A DNA stretch of 10,967 nucleotides from Deltaproteobacteria bacterium (GTDB taxonomy: Bacteria > Desulfobacterota > Dissulfuribacteria > Dissulfuribacterales > UBA3076), in contig WTCF01000167.1 of NCBI GenBank assembly GCA_013138705.1, forward strand, positions 1 through 10,967, read 5' to 3'. Within the stretch, counting starts at the first letter, position 1. Each line of letters starts with the position of its first letter. The position numbers and the translations under genes are program-made. Below, piece by piece: positions 1 through 7,166 of this stretch. The notes beneath the pieces were generated by a model. The model was not told where the DNA came from and searched no databases. It worked only from the letters and a program-made list of their open reading frames with translations.

Positions 1-114
1 TCCGCTTATGGATTCAAGAGCGGCCTTATCCGCAGTGTTAAGATTTATTGCCGCAAAGGCAGAAATGAATAGGAAAAGAACCAGAAAAACAGATCCAAAA
101 ATACTTTTTAACAT
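1..114 (-). CDS. ComEA-like helix-hairpin-helix protein, N-terminal part (runs off the left edge)
   Basis: Only the first 38 codons are present, and the rest lies left of base 1. The translation starts MLKSIFGSVFLVLFLFISAF: a lysine, a long hydrophobic run, then a likely signal peptidase site after Ala-Phe-Ala near residue 21. The mature part begins AINLNTADKAALESISG, which matches the start of the ComEA helix-hairpin-helix domain (typically INxNTA...L..(L/I).GIG). Family members are secreted or membrane-tethered DNA-binding proteins. ComEA acts in DNA uptake, but small single-domain versions are common in bacteria without known competence. The ATG at 112-114 is preceded by GGAGG (complement of 123-127) at 8-nt spacing. 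It reads in the same direction as lon, 106 bp downstream of it, so co-transcription is possible. Its total length and any further domains cannot be seen. Confidence 0.8.
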   Translation of the reverse strand, partial: MLKSIFGSVFLVLFLFISAFAAINLNTADKAALESISG

Positions 115-220
115 TTATACTACCTCCATTGAAAATGAATTCTTCCGAAAGCTCCACCCACTTGGCAAGCTTATCGATACCTAAGACGAAAATGTTTAAC
201 CAGAAGAATCATTCGCAAAA
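115..220. other. lon-comEA intergenic gap
   Basis: This is 106 bp with no gene. It holds the ribosome-binding site for the downstream ComEA-like gene at 123-127. An imperfect inverted repeat (GAATGATTCTTC on the leftward strand near 200-211, and GAAGAATTCATT near 134-145) spans most of it. No hairpin followed by a T run was seen, so I cannot place a lon terminator here. Confidence 0.5.
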
Positions 221-2644
221 CTAATGAGGTGCATGAATCTCAGGCTGCTGCTCCTGCTCTGTAAACCAACATGGCGTCTCTGAGGGACTTGGGCCGCCCG
301 CAAACAGGCTATCCGGATCTTCGAGGACAAGGGCATATTTTAATACGTCATCCATATGCTCAATCGACTGGATATGAATAGAGCGGGTCACCTTGGCAGG
401 AATTTCTTTTAATTCTCTCTCATTTTCCTTTGGCATTAGAACATGTTCAATACCACCGCGTCTCGCAGCAAGGAGCTTCTCTTTAAGACCACCTATTGGG
501 AGTATCCTGCCCCTCAAGGTGATCTCCCCTGTCATGGCCACATTGTGCCTGACGGGAATTTTTAACAGGGCGGACGCTATTGCTGTGGCAATGGTGATAC
601 CCGCGGATGGGCCATCCTTGGGTATGCCGCCCTCGGGTACATGTACGTGAATATCAACTTTTTGATAAAAATCCCAGGGCAGCCTGAATTCATGAGCCCT
701 TGAACGTACATAACTCATAGCTGCATGGGCAGATTCCTGCATGACATCTCCCAGCTTCCCTGTAATGGTTAGCTTACCCTTTCCGGGCATAAGGACGGCC
801 TCTATCTGAAGCAGGGACCCTCCGGTTTCGGACCAGGCAAGACCAGTAGCCACACCTGTCTGTGCGCTCTCTTCTGTCTGTCCGAAACGATAACGGGAGA
901 CGCCGAGGTACTTATTAAGAGACGACTGGTTGACCTTGATTACATGGCTTTTCTCTCGATTGCGTACTACTTCCATAGCCACCTTGCGGCAGATTGAAGC
1001 CAAAAAACGCTCGAGGTTTCTGACACCGGCCTCTCTGGTGTAGGAACGAATTATATCTAAGATGGCTCCATTACTTATCTGGAGCCGTTCTTGCTTCAGG
1101 CCATGGGCTTCAAGCTGCCTTGGGAGCAAGTAACCATTTGCTATCTCCAGTTTGTCCTCCTCAGTGTATCCAGGGAGTTCTATAATTTCCATTCTGTCCT
1201 GAAGGGGGAGAGGGACAGTATAAAGGGCATTTGCAGTTGTGATAAACATCACCCGGGAAAGATCATAATCCAGATCCAAATAATGATCATTAAAAGCAAA
1301 ATTTTGCTCTGGGTCCAGGACCTCCAGGAGGGCAGATGCAGGGTCTCCACGGAAGTCTGAGCTCATCTTATCCACCTCATCTATGCAAAACACAGGGTTG
1401 TTGGACTTGGCTTTTCTAAGCGACTGGAGGATTTTTCCAGGCATTGCGCCAATATATGTCCGCCGGTGGCCGCGGATTTCCGCCTCATCCCTTACACCTC
1501 CGAGAGAAAGACGCACAAAATTCCTCCCCAAGGCCCGGGCCACGGATCTCGCAAGTGAGGTTTTCCCAACGCCGGGAGGTCCGACCAGACACAGGATCGG
1601 CCCTTTCATCTTTTTAACCAGGCTCTGAACAGCCAGATATTCCAGAATCCGCTCCTTGGGTTTTTCCAGGCCATAGTGGTCTTCGTTGAGGATTCGCTCT
1701 GCTTCAACTATGTCGTGTTTGTCCCTGGTCTTCTCAAACCAGGGGAGCACTAGTATCCAGTCAATATAATTCCTCACCACAGTGGCCTCGGCGGACAAGG
1801 GGGCCATCATCTTAAGCTTCTTGAATTCCCGACGGATCTTGGCCGCTGCCTCCCTGGAGAGACGCTTGCGTTTTATACGGTGCTCAAGATCTTTTAGATC
1901 GGCCTGGGAGTCTTCTTTCTGGCCCATCTCCTTTTGAATGGCCCTGATCTGCTCATTGAGATAATAGTCTTTCTGGTTTTTTTCCATCTGCTTCTTAACG
2001 CGCTCTTTGACCCGCTGTTCCATCCGAACGACTTGGATCTCAGAACGCATGAGCTCATAAAGCCGCTCAAGGCGTCTGCCGGGATGGATCTGCTCCAGCA
2101 GGGACTGTTTGTCATGGACCTTTAGCGGTATGTGGGAAGCAATGGTATCTGCCAATCGGGAAGGATCCGTTATGGAAAAAATAGAAAGGGCCACTTCAGA
2201 GGGGATCTTCTTGTTATATTTTGCATACTCCTCAAAGGCGCTAACAGTAACTCGTATAAGGGCCTCTATCTCAGGTGAGCGATCTGATATTTGCGGCAAG
2301 GGCTCTGCCTCCACCACAAAATATTCCTGATTGGGAACATAATGTTTGATCTCGGCCCGCCGTTTACCCTCTATCAGGGCCTTGACCGTGCCATCAGGCA
2401 GACGAAGCAACTGGAGTATTGTGCCCAAGGTCCCTATCCGATAGATGTCCTTCTCCTTGGGATCATCCACCTTGGCATCCCTTTGGGCAGCCAATAATAT
2501 CTCCTGCTCCAAAGTCATGGCCTGCTCTATGGCCTCTACCGACTTATCACGCCCGACAAAAAGAGGGACCACCATATGCGGGAAAAGGACAATATCGCGA
2601 AGGGGTAAAAGTGAAACCGTCAAATTTTTCTTTTTTTCACTCAT
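221..2644 (-). CDS. lon: ATP-dependent protease La (Lon)
   Basis: Lon is a cytoplasmic homo-oligomeric AAA+ serine protease that unfolds and degrades damaged proteins and short-lived regulators. The 807-residue length is normal for bacterial LonA. The N-terminal substrate-binding domain starts near residue 10 ([11 protein letters not shown]) and is followed by a charged helical stretch at about 185-275. The AAA+ module has Walker A GPPGVGKT at 355-362, Walker B VFCIDEVD at 418-425 and the [12 protein letters not shown] segment from 392. The C-terminal protease domain carries the catalytic Ser680 in KDGPSAG and Lys723 in GGLKEK, at the usual 43-residue spacing. The tail after about 775 is poorly conserved in style. 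An in-frame TGA lies just upstream, so the ATG at 2642-2644 is the earliest ATG. No strong Shine-Dalgarno sequence precedes it. lon lies 190 bp downstream of clpX behind a repeat-rich leader, so it may have its own promoter. Confidence 0.98.
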   Translation of the reverse strand: MSEKKKNLTVSLLPLRDIVLFPHMVVPLFVGRDKSVEAIEQAMTLEQEILLAAQRDAKVDDPKEKDIYRIGTLGTILQLLRLPDGTVKALIEGKRRAEIKHYVPNQEYFVVEAEPLPQISDRSPEIEALIRVTVSAFEEYAKYNKKIPSEVALSIFSITDPSRLADTIASHIPLKVHDKQSLLEQIHPGRRLERLYELMRSEIQVVRMEQRVKERVKKQMEKNQKDYYLNEQIRAIQKEMGQKEDSQADLKDLEHRIKRKRLSREAAAKIRREFKKLKMMAPLSAEATVVRNYIDWILVLPWFEKTRDKHDIVEAERILNEDHYGLEKPKERILEYLAVQSLVKKMKGPILCLVGPPGVGKTSLARSVARALGRNFVRLSLGGVRDEAEIRGHRRTYIGAMPGKILQSLRKAKSNNPVFCIDEVDKMSSDFRGDPASALLEVLDPEQNFAFNDHYLDLDYDLSRVMFITTANALYTVPLPLQDRMEIIELPGYTEEDKLEIANGYLLPRQLEAHGLKQERLQISNGAILDIIRSYTREAGVRNLERFLASICRKVAMEVVRNREKSHVIKVNQSSLNKYLGVSRYRFGQTEESAQTGVATGLAWSETGGSLLQIEAVLMPGKGKLTITGKLGDVMQESAHAAMSYVRSRAHEFRLPWDFYQKVDIHVHVPEGGIPKDGPSAGITIATAIASALLKIPVRHNVAMTGEITLRGRILPIGGLKEKLLAARRGGIEHVLMPKENERELKEIPAKVTRSIHIQSIEHMDDVLKYALVLEDPDSLFAGGPSPSETPCWFTEQEQQPEIHAPH

Positions 2645-2660
2645 AGGTCATAGCTCGCGG

Positions 2661-2697
2661 ATCGTTATTAATCGTTATTAGTCGTTATTAGTCGTAT
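2661..2697. repeat. Tandem 10-bp repeat in the lon leader
   Basis: Three full copies of a 10-bp unit (ATCGTTATTA, ATCGTTATTA, GTCGTTATTA) are followed by a partial copy (GTCGTAT). The array lies 17-53 bp before the lon start codon, so it should be part of the lon 5' leader. On the lon-sense strand the unit reads TAATAACGAC or TAATAACGAT. No role is known to me. Confidence 0.85.
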
Positions 2698-2718
2698 CAA
2701 TGGGAAAGAATAAAGTTA

Positions 2719-2845
2719 TAAGTGCCCTAAAGTGCGCTAAAGTGCCTAAAGTTGCGGTGCGCGCCTTCAGCGCGGTTAATATAAATTGAGCAAAGCGACA
2801 CCTTAACTTTAGGCACTTCAAACTTTAGCTCACTTTAGGCACTTA
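2719..2845. repeat. Large inverted repeat built from AGTGCCTAA units, overlapping the clpX 3' end
   Basis: The left arm (2719-2753) contains AGTGCCCTAA, AGTGCGCTAA and AGTGCCTAAAGTT. The right arm (2805-2845) is its imperfect reverse complement, including an exact 14-bp match (2740-2753 with 2805-2818) and an 8-bp outer match (2719-2726 with 2838-2845). Looser similarity runs inward (GGTG.CGC on both arms). The spacer of about 50 bp contains a GC-rich hairpin at 2760-2774 (CGCGC, 5-nt loop, GCGCG) and an AT-rich stretch. The right arm includes the last codons of clpX and its stop. No T run follows the hairpin, so it does not look like a standard intrinsic terminator. Confidence 0.85.
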
Positions 2846-4103
2846 CTGACACCTGGTCCTTGGGTTCGTAGAGAAGTATAGGCTCTGACTTATTGAGGAT
2901 TACATCCTCACTTATCACGCACTCCTTAACACCTTCCCTGGATGGAAGCTCATACATCACATTCAACATGGCCTGCTCCAGAATAGCCCGTAGCCCACGG
3001 GCCCCTGTCTTTCTCTTTGTCGCCTCCTGAGCAATAGCCCTTATTGCCCCATCGGTAAAGTGGAGATCAACATCATCCATTGCAAAAAGCTTCTGGAACT
3101 GCTTCACCAAAGCGTTTCTGGGCTCACGGAGGATCTTTACCAAGTCCTCTTCATCCAGTTCATCCAGGGTCGCAACAACTGGAATTCTGCCAACGAACTC
3201 CGGGATCAGCCCATATCTTATTAGGTCTTCCGGCTGAATTTCCTTAAGAATCTCACCCAACGAAAGATCCCGTGCGCCCTGGACATCCGCGCCAAAACCT
3301 ATGGAGAACTTGCCCATTCTTGTCTTGACAATGGAATCCAGGCCTACAAAAGCACCACCGCAAATAAACAGTATATTAGTAGTATCAATCCTAACAAAGT
3401 CCTGCTGGGGATGTTTGCGCCCGCCCTTTGGCGGCACATTGGCCACGGTACCTTCTATGATCTTAAGAAGTGCTTGCTGAACGCCCTCTCCTGACACGTC
3501 TCTTGTAATGGAGGCGCTGTCTGTTTTTTTTGCGATTTTATCGATCTCATCTATATATACGATTCCACGGCTTGCAAGCTCCACATCGTAGTCAGATGCC
3601 TGTAAGAGGTTCAGTATAATATTTTCCACATCCTCCCCTACATAGCCTGCCTCTGTCAGTGTGGTGGCGTCTGCCAATGTGAATGGTACATTAAGGATCT
3701 TGGCCAAAATCTGAGCTAAAAGGGTCTTTCCACTGCCGGTTGGCCCAATGAGTATGATGTTGCTTTTCTGGAGTTCCACATCCTCCATATTGATCCCGCA
3801 GTCGATGCGTTTGTAATGGTTGTGTACCGCAACAGATAGGATCTTCTTGGCCATCTCCTGGCCAATAACATACTCGTCCAAAAGGGCCTTTATTTCAGCG
3901 GGTTTGAGTATCTTGTTCTCTGCACTGCCAACATCATCTTCCCCATCATATTCCTCGGCTATTATATCATTGCAGAGTTCTATACATTCATCACAAATGT
4001 ATACACTCGGGCCGGCTATGAGCTTTTTCACCTCTTCCTGGCCCTTTCCACAGAATGAGCAGTGTAAATTCCCCTGGTTTTCAAAATCTTTCGTCCTAGC
4101 CAT
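2835..4103 (-). CDS. clpX: ATP-dependent Clp protease ATP-binding subunit ClpX
   Basis: ClpX is the AAA+ unfoldase that recognises tagged substrates and threads them into the ClpP chamber. The 422-residue length is typical. The N-terminal zinc-binding domain shows the four cysteines C15, C18, C37 and C40. The ATPase module has Walker A GPTGSGKT at 120-127, the GYVGED pore loop at 153-158, Walker B VYIDEID at 182-188, an RKH loop at 229-231, the putative arginine finger R306 and sensor II GARGLR at 367-372. The IGF tripeptide that docks on ClpP is at 268-270. The ATG at 4101-4103 overlaps the clpP stop by 8 nt (ATGGCTAG), and AGGAGG lies 9 nt upstream inside clpP, which implies translational coupling. 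The last residues (VSA) and the TAA stop fall inside an intergenic repeat arm. Confidence 0.98.
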   Translation of the reverse strand: MARTKDFENQGNLHCSFCGKGQEEVKKLIAGPSVYICDECIELCNDIIAEEYDGEDDVGSAENKILKPAEIKALLDEYVIGQEMAKKILSVAVHNHYKRIDCGINMEDVELQKSNIILIGPTGSGKTLLAQILAKILNVPFTLADATTLTEAGYVGEDVENIILNLLQASDYDVELASRGIVYIDEIDKIAKKTDSASITRDVSGEGVQQALLKIIEGTVANVPPKGGRKHPQQDFVRIDTTNILFICGGAFVGLDSIVKTRMGKFSIGFGADVQGARDLSLGEILKEIQPEDLIRYGLIPEFVGRIPVVATLDELDEEDLVKILREPRNALVKQFQKLFAMDDVDLHFTDGAIRAIAQEATKRKTGARGLRAILEQAMLNVMYELPSREGVKECVISEDVILNKSEPILLYEPKDQVSVSA

Positions 4104-4710
4104 TCAGCTTATCCTCCTGGGGGATGATATCACGTTTTGCAATGACTTCATCTATAAGGCCATACTCCCCGGCCTCTTCCCCACTCATAAAAAAATCTCT
4201 CTCCGTATCCTCCTGAATCCTCTCAAGAGGCTGACCGGTGTGGGCCGCAAGAATCTCATCTAACTTCTGACGCATCTTCAAGATCTCTCTGGCATGGATA
4301 TCAATATCTGTTGCCTGGCCATGGAATCCCCCCATGGGCTGGTGGATCAGGATTCTTGCATTGGGAAGGGTGTAACGTTTACCTTTAGCGCCTGCGGCAA
4401 GAAGCATCGCACCCATACTGGCTGCCTGGCCAAGGCAAAGTGTGCTTACATCAGGTCTGATGTATTGCATGGTGTCATAAATAGCTAAACCCGACGTAAC
4501 CATCCCACCGGGTGAGTTTATGTAAAGTGTTATGTCCCTTTTGGGATCTTCCGCTTCCAGAAAAAGAAACTGGGCTATAATAAGGTTGGCTATTTCATCA
4601 TCAACTACGCCTCCCAAGAATACTATGCGCTCTTTAAGGAGGCGCGAATATATATCATAGGCCCTCTCGCCCCTGGGACTCTGTTCTATAACAATAGGTA
4701 TCAGCGGCAT
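4096..4710 (-). CDS. clpP: ATP-dependent Clp protease proteolytic subunit ClpP
   Basis: ClpP is the serine peptidase that forms a double seven-membered ring and degrades proteins delivered by ClpX. The 204-residue length is normal. The catalytic triad is visible: Ser98 in [10 protein letters not shown], His123 in ILIHQPMGG and Asp172 in DTERDFF. The oligomerisation region (INSPGG at 64-69, then [12 protein letters not shown]) is intact. A start of [10 protein letters not shown] followed by [13 protein letters not shown] is the usual ClpP N-terminus with a short propeptide-like lead. The ATG at 4708-4710 directly follows the tig stop (TAAATG), and AGGAGG (complement of 4719-4724) lies 8 nt upstream within tig. 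The gene shares a transcript with tig and clpX. Confidence 0.98.
   Translation of the reverse strand: MPLIPIVIEQSPRGERAYDIYSRLLKERIVFLGGVVDDEIANLIIAQFLFLEAEDPKRDITLYINSPGGMVTSGLAIYDTMQYIRPDVSTLCLGQAASMGAMLLAAGAKGKRYTLPNARILIHQPMGGFHGQATDIDIHAREILKMRQKLDEILAAHTGQPLERIQEDTERDFFMSGEEAGEYGLIDEVIAKRDIIPQEDKLNG
4113..4118 (-). promoter_or_regulatory. clpX ribosome-binding site inside clpP
   Basis: The leftward strand reads AGGAGG with 9 nt (ATAAGCTGA) before the clpX ATG at 4103. It lies within the last codons of clpP. It fixes the clpX start and supports coupled translation across the 8-nt overlap. Confidence 0.85.
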
Positions 4711-6009
4711 TTAATCAACCTCCTGAGATGCCGGCTTTACAACTGCCTGTTTTAAAAGGAAATCTACGGTTTTTTTTGCCCGCAACTTGGGAAGAACGTT
4801 CTGGACCATTGCGTTTTGTAATTGCTTCTTGTCCACACCTAGCTGTTGGGATTGGCTATCCGCGTACTTAGCATATTCGGAAACCTCGTCATGGTCCACG
4901 GCAATGTCTTCTACTTCGGCAATCTTGTCCAAAATAATCTCAGTCTTCACTTGGGTCACAGCGTCTTCCCGCATCTTCGCGCGGAGCCGGTCCTCCGACA
5001 TCCCGGCTCTCTCAAGATCCATACCCCGTTCCTGGAGATGACCTATCACGTTATCCACCATTTGTGTAAGCTTGGCATCAATCAGTCTATCAGGTACGGG
5101 AAAATCCACCTGTTCCCTCAATTGTTCCAGGAATTGCTGTCTCAGACTGCTTTTCGCGGCCTTCTGCTTGTCTATCTCCAACTGTTTAGCCAGACGATCC
5201 CTCAAGTCTTCAACCGTCTTGATGTCTGCTCCGATCTGTTTGGCAAAATCGTCGTCCAACTCGGGCGATATCCGTTTTTTTATGTCTTTTAACACCACCT
5301 TGAATTGGACAGTCCTGCCGGCAACCTTTGCGTTTAAAGCGTCCTCAGGATAGCTGACCTCAATAGACTTCTCGGGACCTTTAGTTATTCCCGGCAGTTG
5401 TTCCTCAAACACGGAATTGAAATAGCCGGCGCCAACTTCCAGATAGTAATTTTCTTCCGAAAGGCCATCCACAGGCTCACCATCTATCTCCCCTACATAA
5501 TCAATTATAGCAAGATCTCCCTTTTCTACAGGGCGGTCTTCTCCCACAGACTCTACTGTTGCAAAATGGCGTAGCAGGGCCTCAAGTTGCTCCTGGATCT
5601 CCTCTTCACTTACCTCCACCAGGGGCTCTTCCAGTTCAAGGCCTTTATATTTTGGAACTTCGAACTCAGGCCAGAGGTCCAGGAGGGCTGAATAAGAAAA
5701 AGCTTCGGCGGCCTTTAAGGGAGAGGTTGAATCCAACTGGGGATCAAGTATCAGCTCCACGTTTGCCTCCTTAAGGGCATCGGGCAGGCTCTGTTTAATA
5801 AGCTTCTCAAGCACCTCACTTTCCACCTGTGGACCGTAGTGACGCTCCAGTATGCTGCGAGGGGCCTTGCCCTTTCTGAAACCCTTAATATTTGCTCCCT
5901 TTTTCAGTTGGTTGTATGCGCTGTCAAACTCCTTAGATACCACGTCAGTGGGTATTTCTACTGAGAGACGTTTCTGAATAGGACCTATGTCTTCGACTGT
6001 AACCTTCAT
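4711..6009 (-). CDS. tig: Trigger factor (ribosome-associated chaperone and prolyl isomerase)
   Basis: Trigger factor binds the ribosome at the exit tunnel and shields emerging chains. The 432-residue length matches the family. The N-terminal ribosome-binding domain carries the signature GFRKGKAP at 43-50. An FKBP-type prolyl isomerase domain spans about 164-243 (GDLAIIDYVGEIDGEPV onward, ending VQFKVVLKDIKKR). The remaining C-terminal part is the helical chaperone body, rich in charged and Gln residues. The ATG at 6007-6009 has AGAAAGGT about 9 nt upstream (complement of 6019-6026), a modest Shine-Dalgarno site. It is the first gene of the tig-clpP-clpX unit. The leader contains a 30-bp hairpin (6089-6181) and a small palindrome, TTCAA-4-TTGAA, at 6034-6047. 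Confidence 0.97.
   Translation of the reverse strand: MKVTVEDIGPIQKRLSVEIPTDVVSKEFDSAYNQLKKGANIKGFRKGKAPRSILERHYGPQVESEVLEKLIKQSLPDALKEANVELILDPQLDSTSPLKAAEAFSYSALLDLWPEFEVPKYKGLELEEPLVEVSEEEIQEQLEALLRHFATVESVGEDRPVEKGDLAIIDYVGEIDGEPVDGLSEENYYLEVGAGYFNSVFEEQLPGITKGPEKSIEVSYPEDALNAKVAGRTVQFKVVLKDIKKRISPELDDDFAKQIGADIKTVEDLRDRLAKQLEIDKQKAAKSSLRQQFLEQLREQVDFPVPDRLIDAKLTQMVDNVIGHLQERGMDLERAGMSEDRLRAKMREDAVTQVKTEIILDKIAEVEDIAVDHDEVSEYAKYADSQSQQLGVDKKQLQNAMVQNVLPKLRAKKTVDFLLKQAVVKPASQEVD
4719..4724 (-). promoter_or_regulatory. clpP ribosome-binding site inside tig
   Basis: The leftward strand reads AGGAGG with 8 nt before the clpP ATG at 4710. It sits in the last codons of tig. This confirms the short clpP start directly after the tig TAA. 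Confidence 0.85.
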
Positions 6010-6088
6010 TAACTTTTTACCTTTCTTTACAAGTTCAATTATTTGAATATGAGTAGTTTACACTTTGTTCATCCTGTGCTTCGGCAGT

Positions 6089-6181
6089 GAAATTAGAAAT
6101 TAGAAACTTGAAATTGGAAATTGGATAAAAAGTGGATTAATCAGCTTCAGCTCTAATTTCAAGTTTCTAATTTCTAATTTC
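6089..6181. repeat. Long perfect hairpin of heptanucleotide units in the tig leader
   Basis: The left arm, 6089-6118, consists of heptads GAAATTA, GAAATTA, GAAACTT and GAAATTG. The right arm, 6152-6181, is its reverse complement. All 30 positions pair, with one G-T wobble at 6116/6154, around a loop of about 33 nt. The stem is A/T-rich and not followed by a T run in the leftward direction. It lies about 80 bp before the tig ATG, between the gene and its most likely promoter. Confidence 0.9.
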
Positions 6182-6188
6182 CATTTTC

Positions 6189-6258
6189 GGCATCCAGCAT
6201 TCGATTCTATAATACACCCTTTTTGGGAATAAGTGTAAACCGGCGAATGAAGGATGCC
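6189..6258. repeat. Inverted repeat flanking the candidate tig promoter
   Basis: GGCATCCAGCATTCG at 6189-6203 and CGAATGAAGGATGCC at 6244-6258 are reverse complements at 13 of 15 positions. They enclose 40 bp that contain the small palindrome CCCTTTTTGGG (6217-6227) and the candidate promoter elements. The arms also read as 7-bp units (GCATCCA, GCATTCG). Confidence 0.75.
6209..6239 (-). promoter_or_regulatory. Possible sigma-70 promoter for tig-clpP-clpX
   Basis: On the leftward strand TTTACA (complement of 6234-6239, 5 of 6 to the -35 consensus) is followed after 19 bp by TATTAT (complement of 6209-6214, 5 of 6 to the -10). The spacer is 2 bp longer than ideal. Transcription from here would give a leader of about 195 nt containing the 30-bp hairpin. 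The call rests on consensus matching only. Confidence 0.35.
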
Positions 6259-6300
6259 TAGTTCATTTATTTAATATCTTTAAAGAGAAAAATAAAGGAG

Positions 6301-6319
6301 AAAAGCCCCCGTCAAGGGC
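6301..6319 (-). terminator. Likely intrinsic terminator after tRNA-Leu
   Basis: The leftward strand reads GCCCT, loop TGACG, GGGGC (6319-6305), then TTTT and a pyrimidine-rich tail. The stem has 5 pairs including one G-T. It lies about 41 nt past the tRNA 3' end, a sensible place to end that transcript and separate it from tig. A separate T-rich run nearer the tRNA (about 6345-6351) could also contribute. Confidence 0.5.
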
Positions 6320-6360
6320 AAATGGCAAACATACAGTGCTATTTAAAAAAACAAGTTCTC

Positions 6361-6447
6361 TGGTGCGAGAGGCGAGAGTCGAACTCGCATAGGTGTAAGC
6401 CCGCTGGATCCTAAGTCCAGTGCGTCTACCATTTCCGCCACTCTCGC
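6361..6447 (-). tRNA. tRNA-Leu (anticodon UAG)
   Basis: The leftward strand folds as a class II tRNA of 87 nt. The acceptor stem is GCGAGAG with CTCTCGC, the discriminator is A (complement of 6364), and the 3' CCA is encoded (complement of 6361-6363). The D arm includes GGAAATGGTAGACGC. The anticodon stem CTGGA/TCCAG closes the loop CTTAGGA, giving anticodon TAG, which reads CUN leucine codons. A variable arm of about a dozen bases precedes the T arm, GCGAG-TTCGACT-CTCGC. The long variable arm and the anticodon both indicate leucine. It stands alone between tig and ndk and appears to have its own promoter and terminator. Confidence 0.96.
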
Positions 6448-6464
6448 ACAAGGAATGCTGAGAT

Positions 6465-6493
6465 AATTTAATAAAAGTAAAAATTGAAGTCAA
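6465..6493 (-). promoter_or_regulatory. Sigma-70 type promoter for tRNA-Leu
   Basis: On the leftward strand TTGACT (complement of 6488-6493, 5 of 6) and TAAATT (complement of 6465-6470, 4 of 6) are separated by exactly 17 bp of A/T-rich sequence. The -10 lies 17 nt before the first tRNA base, leaving a leader of about 10 nt. Spacing and position fit well. Confidence 0.6.
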
Positions 6494-6577
6494 GAAATCA
6501 TCAGTGAATACAGTAAAAAGTGAGCTAGCAATATTTGCCTTGTACTTGTTTCTTTACTACAGACAAAGTAACTCTCA

Positions 6578-6670
6578 GGTGGATAGACTGAAGGTGAAAG
6601 GCTTTTAGGGACAAATTATGCGCGATCACATGAAATTAGGTAGATAGACTGAAGACTGAAGGCTGTTAGA
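6578..6670 (+). repeat. Diverged direct repeat in the ndk leader
   Basis: AGGTGGATAGACTGAAGG at 6578-6594 onward and GGTAGATAGACTGAAGA at 6639-6655 share the exact 12-mer GATAGACTGAAG, 61 bp apart. The similarity continues loosely (GAAAGGCTTTTAG versus GAAGGCTGTTAG). The second copy forms the left arm of the hairpin at 6646-6696. Confidence 0.75.
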
Positions 6671-6696
6671 TCACTTCAGCCTTCGGCCTTCAGCCT
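6646..6696. repeat. Heptad-built hairpin just before ndk
   Basis: The left arm 6646-6665 reads as heptads GACTGAA, GACTGAA, GGCTG. The right arm 6677-6696, on its complement, reads GGCTGAA, GGCCGAA, GGCTG. Seventeen of 20 positions pair normally, one is a G-T and two are mismatched, with an 11-nt loop. It ends 40 bp before the ndk start codon. No T run follows in either direction. Confidence 0.8.
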
Positions 6697-6735
6697 AACG
6701 ACCTTTAATCAGCTAAAAAAGGAGATCTTATCAGA

Positions 6736-7152
6736 ATGGAACGTACATTATCTATCATCAAGCCGGACGGCGTGTCCGGGGGCCTTATCGGGGATGTCAT
6801 CAAACGCTTTGAAGGTGCCGGGTTTCGGATAGCCGCCATGAAGATGATATATTTAAGCAAGAAGGAAGCAGAAGGCTTCTATGCAGTTCATAGAGAGAGA
6901 CCTTTTTTCCAAAGCCTCACCGATTTCATGTCCTCCGGACCAATATTAATTATGGTCCTTGAGGGTGAAGACGTAATCCAGCACAACCGGGAGCTCATGG
7001 GTGCCACAAACTACAAAGAAGCAAAGCCCGGGACTATAAGGGCTGATTTTGCCACGGACATTGAAAAAAACGTAGTACATGGATCCGATGCCCCTGAGAC
7101 CGCTGCCACAGAGATAGCCTATTTTTTCAACAGTTTGGAAATAGTGGGATAG
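6736..7152 (+). CDS. ndk: Nucleoside diphosphate kinase
   Basis: Ndk moves the terminal phosphate of ATP to other nucleoside diphosphates through a phosphohistidine and balances NTP and dNTP pools in the cytoplasm. The 138 residues match the bacterial length. It opens with [12 protein letters not shown], the standard N-terminus, and the active-site His115 is in [12 protein letters not shown] at 112-123, the family signature. The nucleotide-binding residues of ERPFF and GxTNYxEAxPGTIR are present. GGAG at 6721-6724 precedes the ATG by 11 nt, slightly long but clear. It starts a rightward run with thiL 14 nt downstream, and the leader carries a repeat-built hairpin. Confidence 0.98.
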   Translation: MERTLSIIKPDGVSGGLIGDVIKRFEGAGFRIAAMKMIYLSKKEAEGFYAVHRERPFFQSLTDFMSSGPILIMVLEGEDVIQHNRELMGATNYKEAKPGTIRADFATDIEKNVVHGSDAPETAATEIAYFFNSLEIVG

Positions 7153-7166
7153 TCAAGAAAAAACGA

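Larger units (their letters stand above)
6010..6360. other. tig to tRNA-Leu intergenic region
   Basis: These 351 bp hold no protein gene. From left to right they contain the tig ribosome-binding site, a TTCAA/TTGAA palindrome (6034-6047), the 30-bp heptad hairpin (6089-6181), an inverted repeat around a candidate leftward promoter (6189-6258), and the tRNA terminator (6301-6319). The 76-codon frame across 6263-6493 runs through the tRNA and has no protein character. Confidence 0.7.
6448..6735. other. tRNA-Leu to ndk divergent gap
   Basis: These 288 bp separate two divergent units. The left part holds the tRNA promoter. The right part is the ndk leader with a repeated segment (6578-6610 and 6639-6670) and a hairpin (6646-6696). 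No open reading frame here has convincing protein character. I see no clear -35/-10 pair for ndk on the rightward strand. Confidence 0.6.

Noticed and set aside
167..181. AAGCTTATCGATACC resembles part of a common cloning-vector polylinker (from memory).
   Set aside because: The flanking bases on both sides do not continue the polylinker, and the adjacent genes are contiguous and natural, so chance is the better explanation.
2760..2774. GC-rich hairpin CGCGC-5-GCGCG as a clpX terminator.
   Set aside because: No T run follows on either strand and the stem is only 5 bp; it was kept only as part of the repeat spacer.
2719..2845. CRISPR-like or IS-end interpretation of the AGTGCCTAA repeats.
   Set aside because: Units are 9-10 bp with no spacers of constant length, there is no transposase, and no target-site duplication was visible.
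3820..4263. Rightward 147-codon open frame opposite clpX and clpP.
   Set aside because: It lies antisense to two clearly conserved genes and has no recognisable domain; it is a shadow of their codon pattern.
4846..5292. Rightward 148-codon open frame opposite tig.
   Set aside because: It is antisense to trigger factor with no ribosome-binding site or family likeness.
6263..6493. Leftward 76-codon open frame.
   Set aside because: It runs across the tRNA-Leu gene, its promoter and its terminator, and its composition is unlike a protein.
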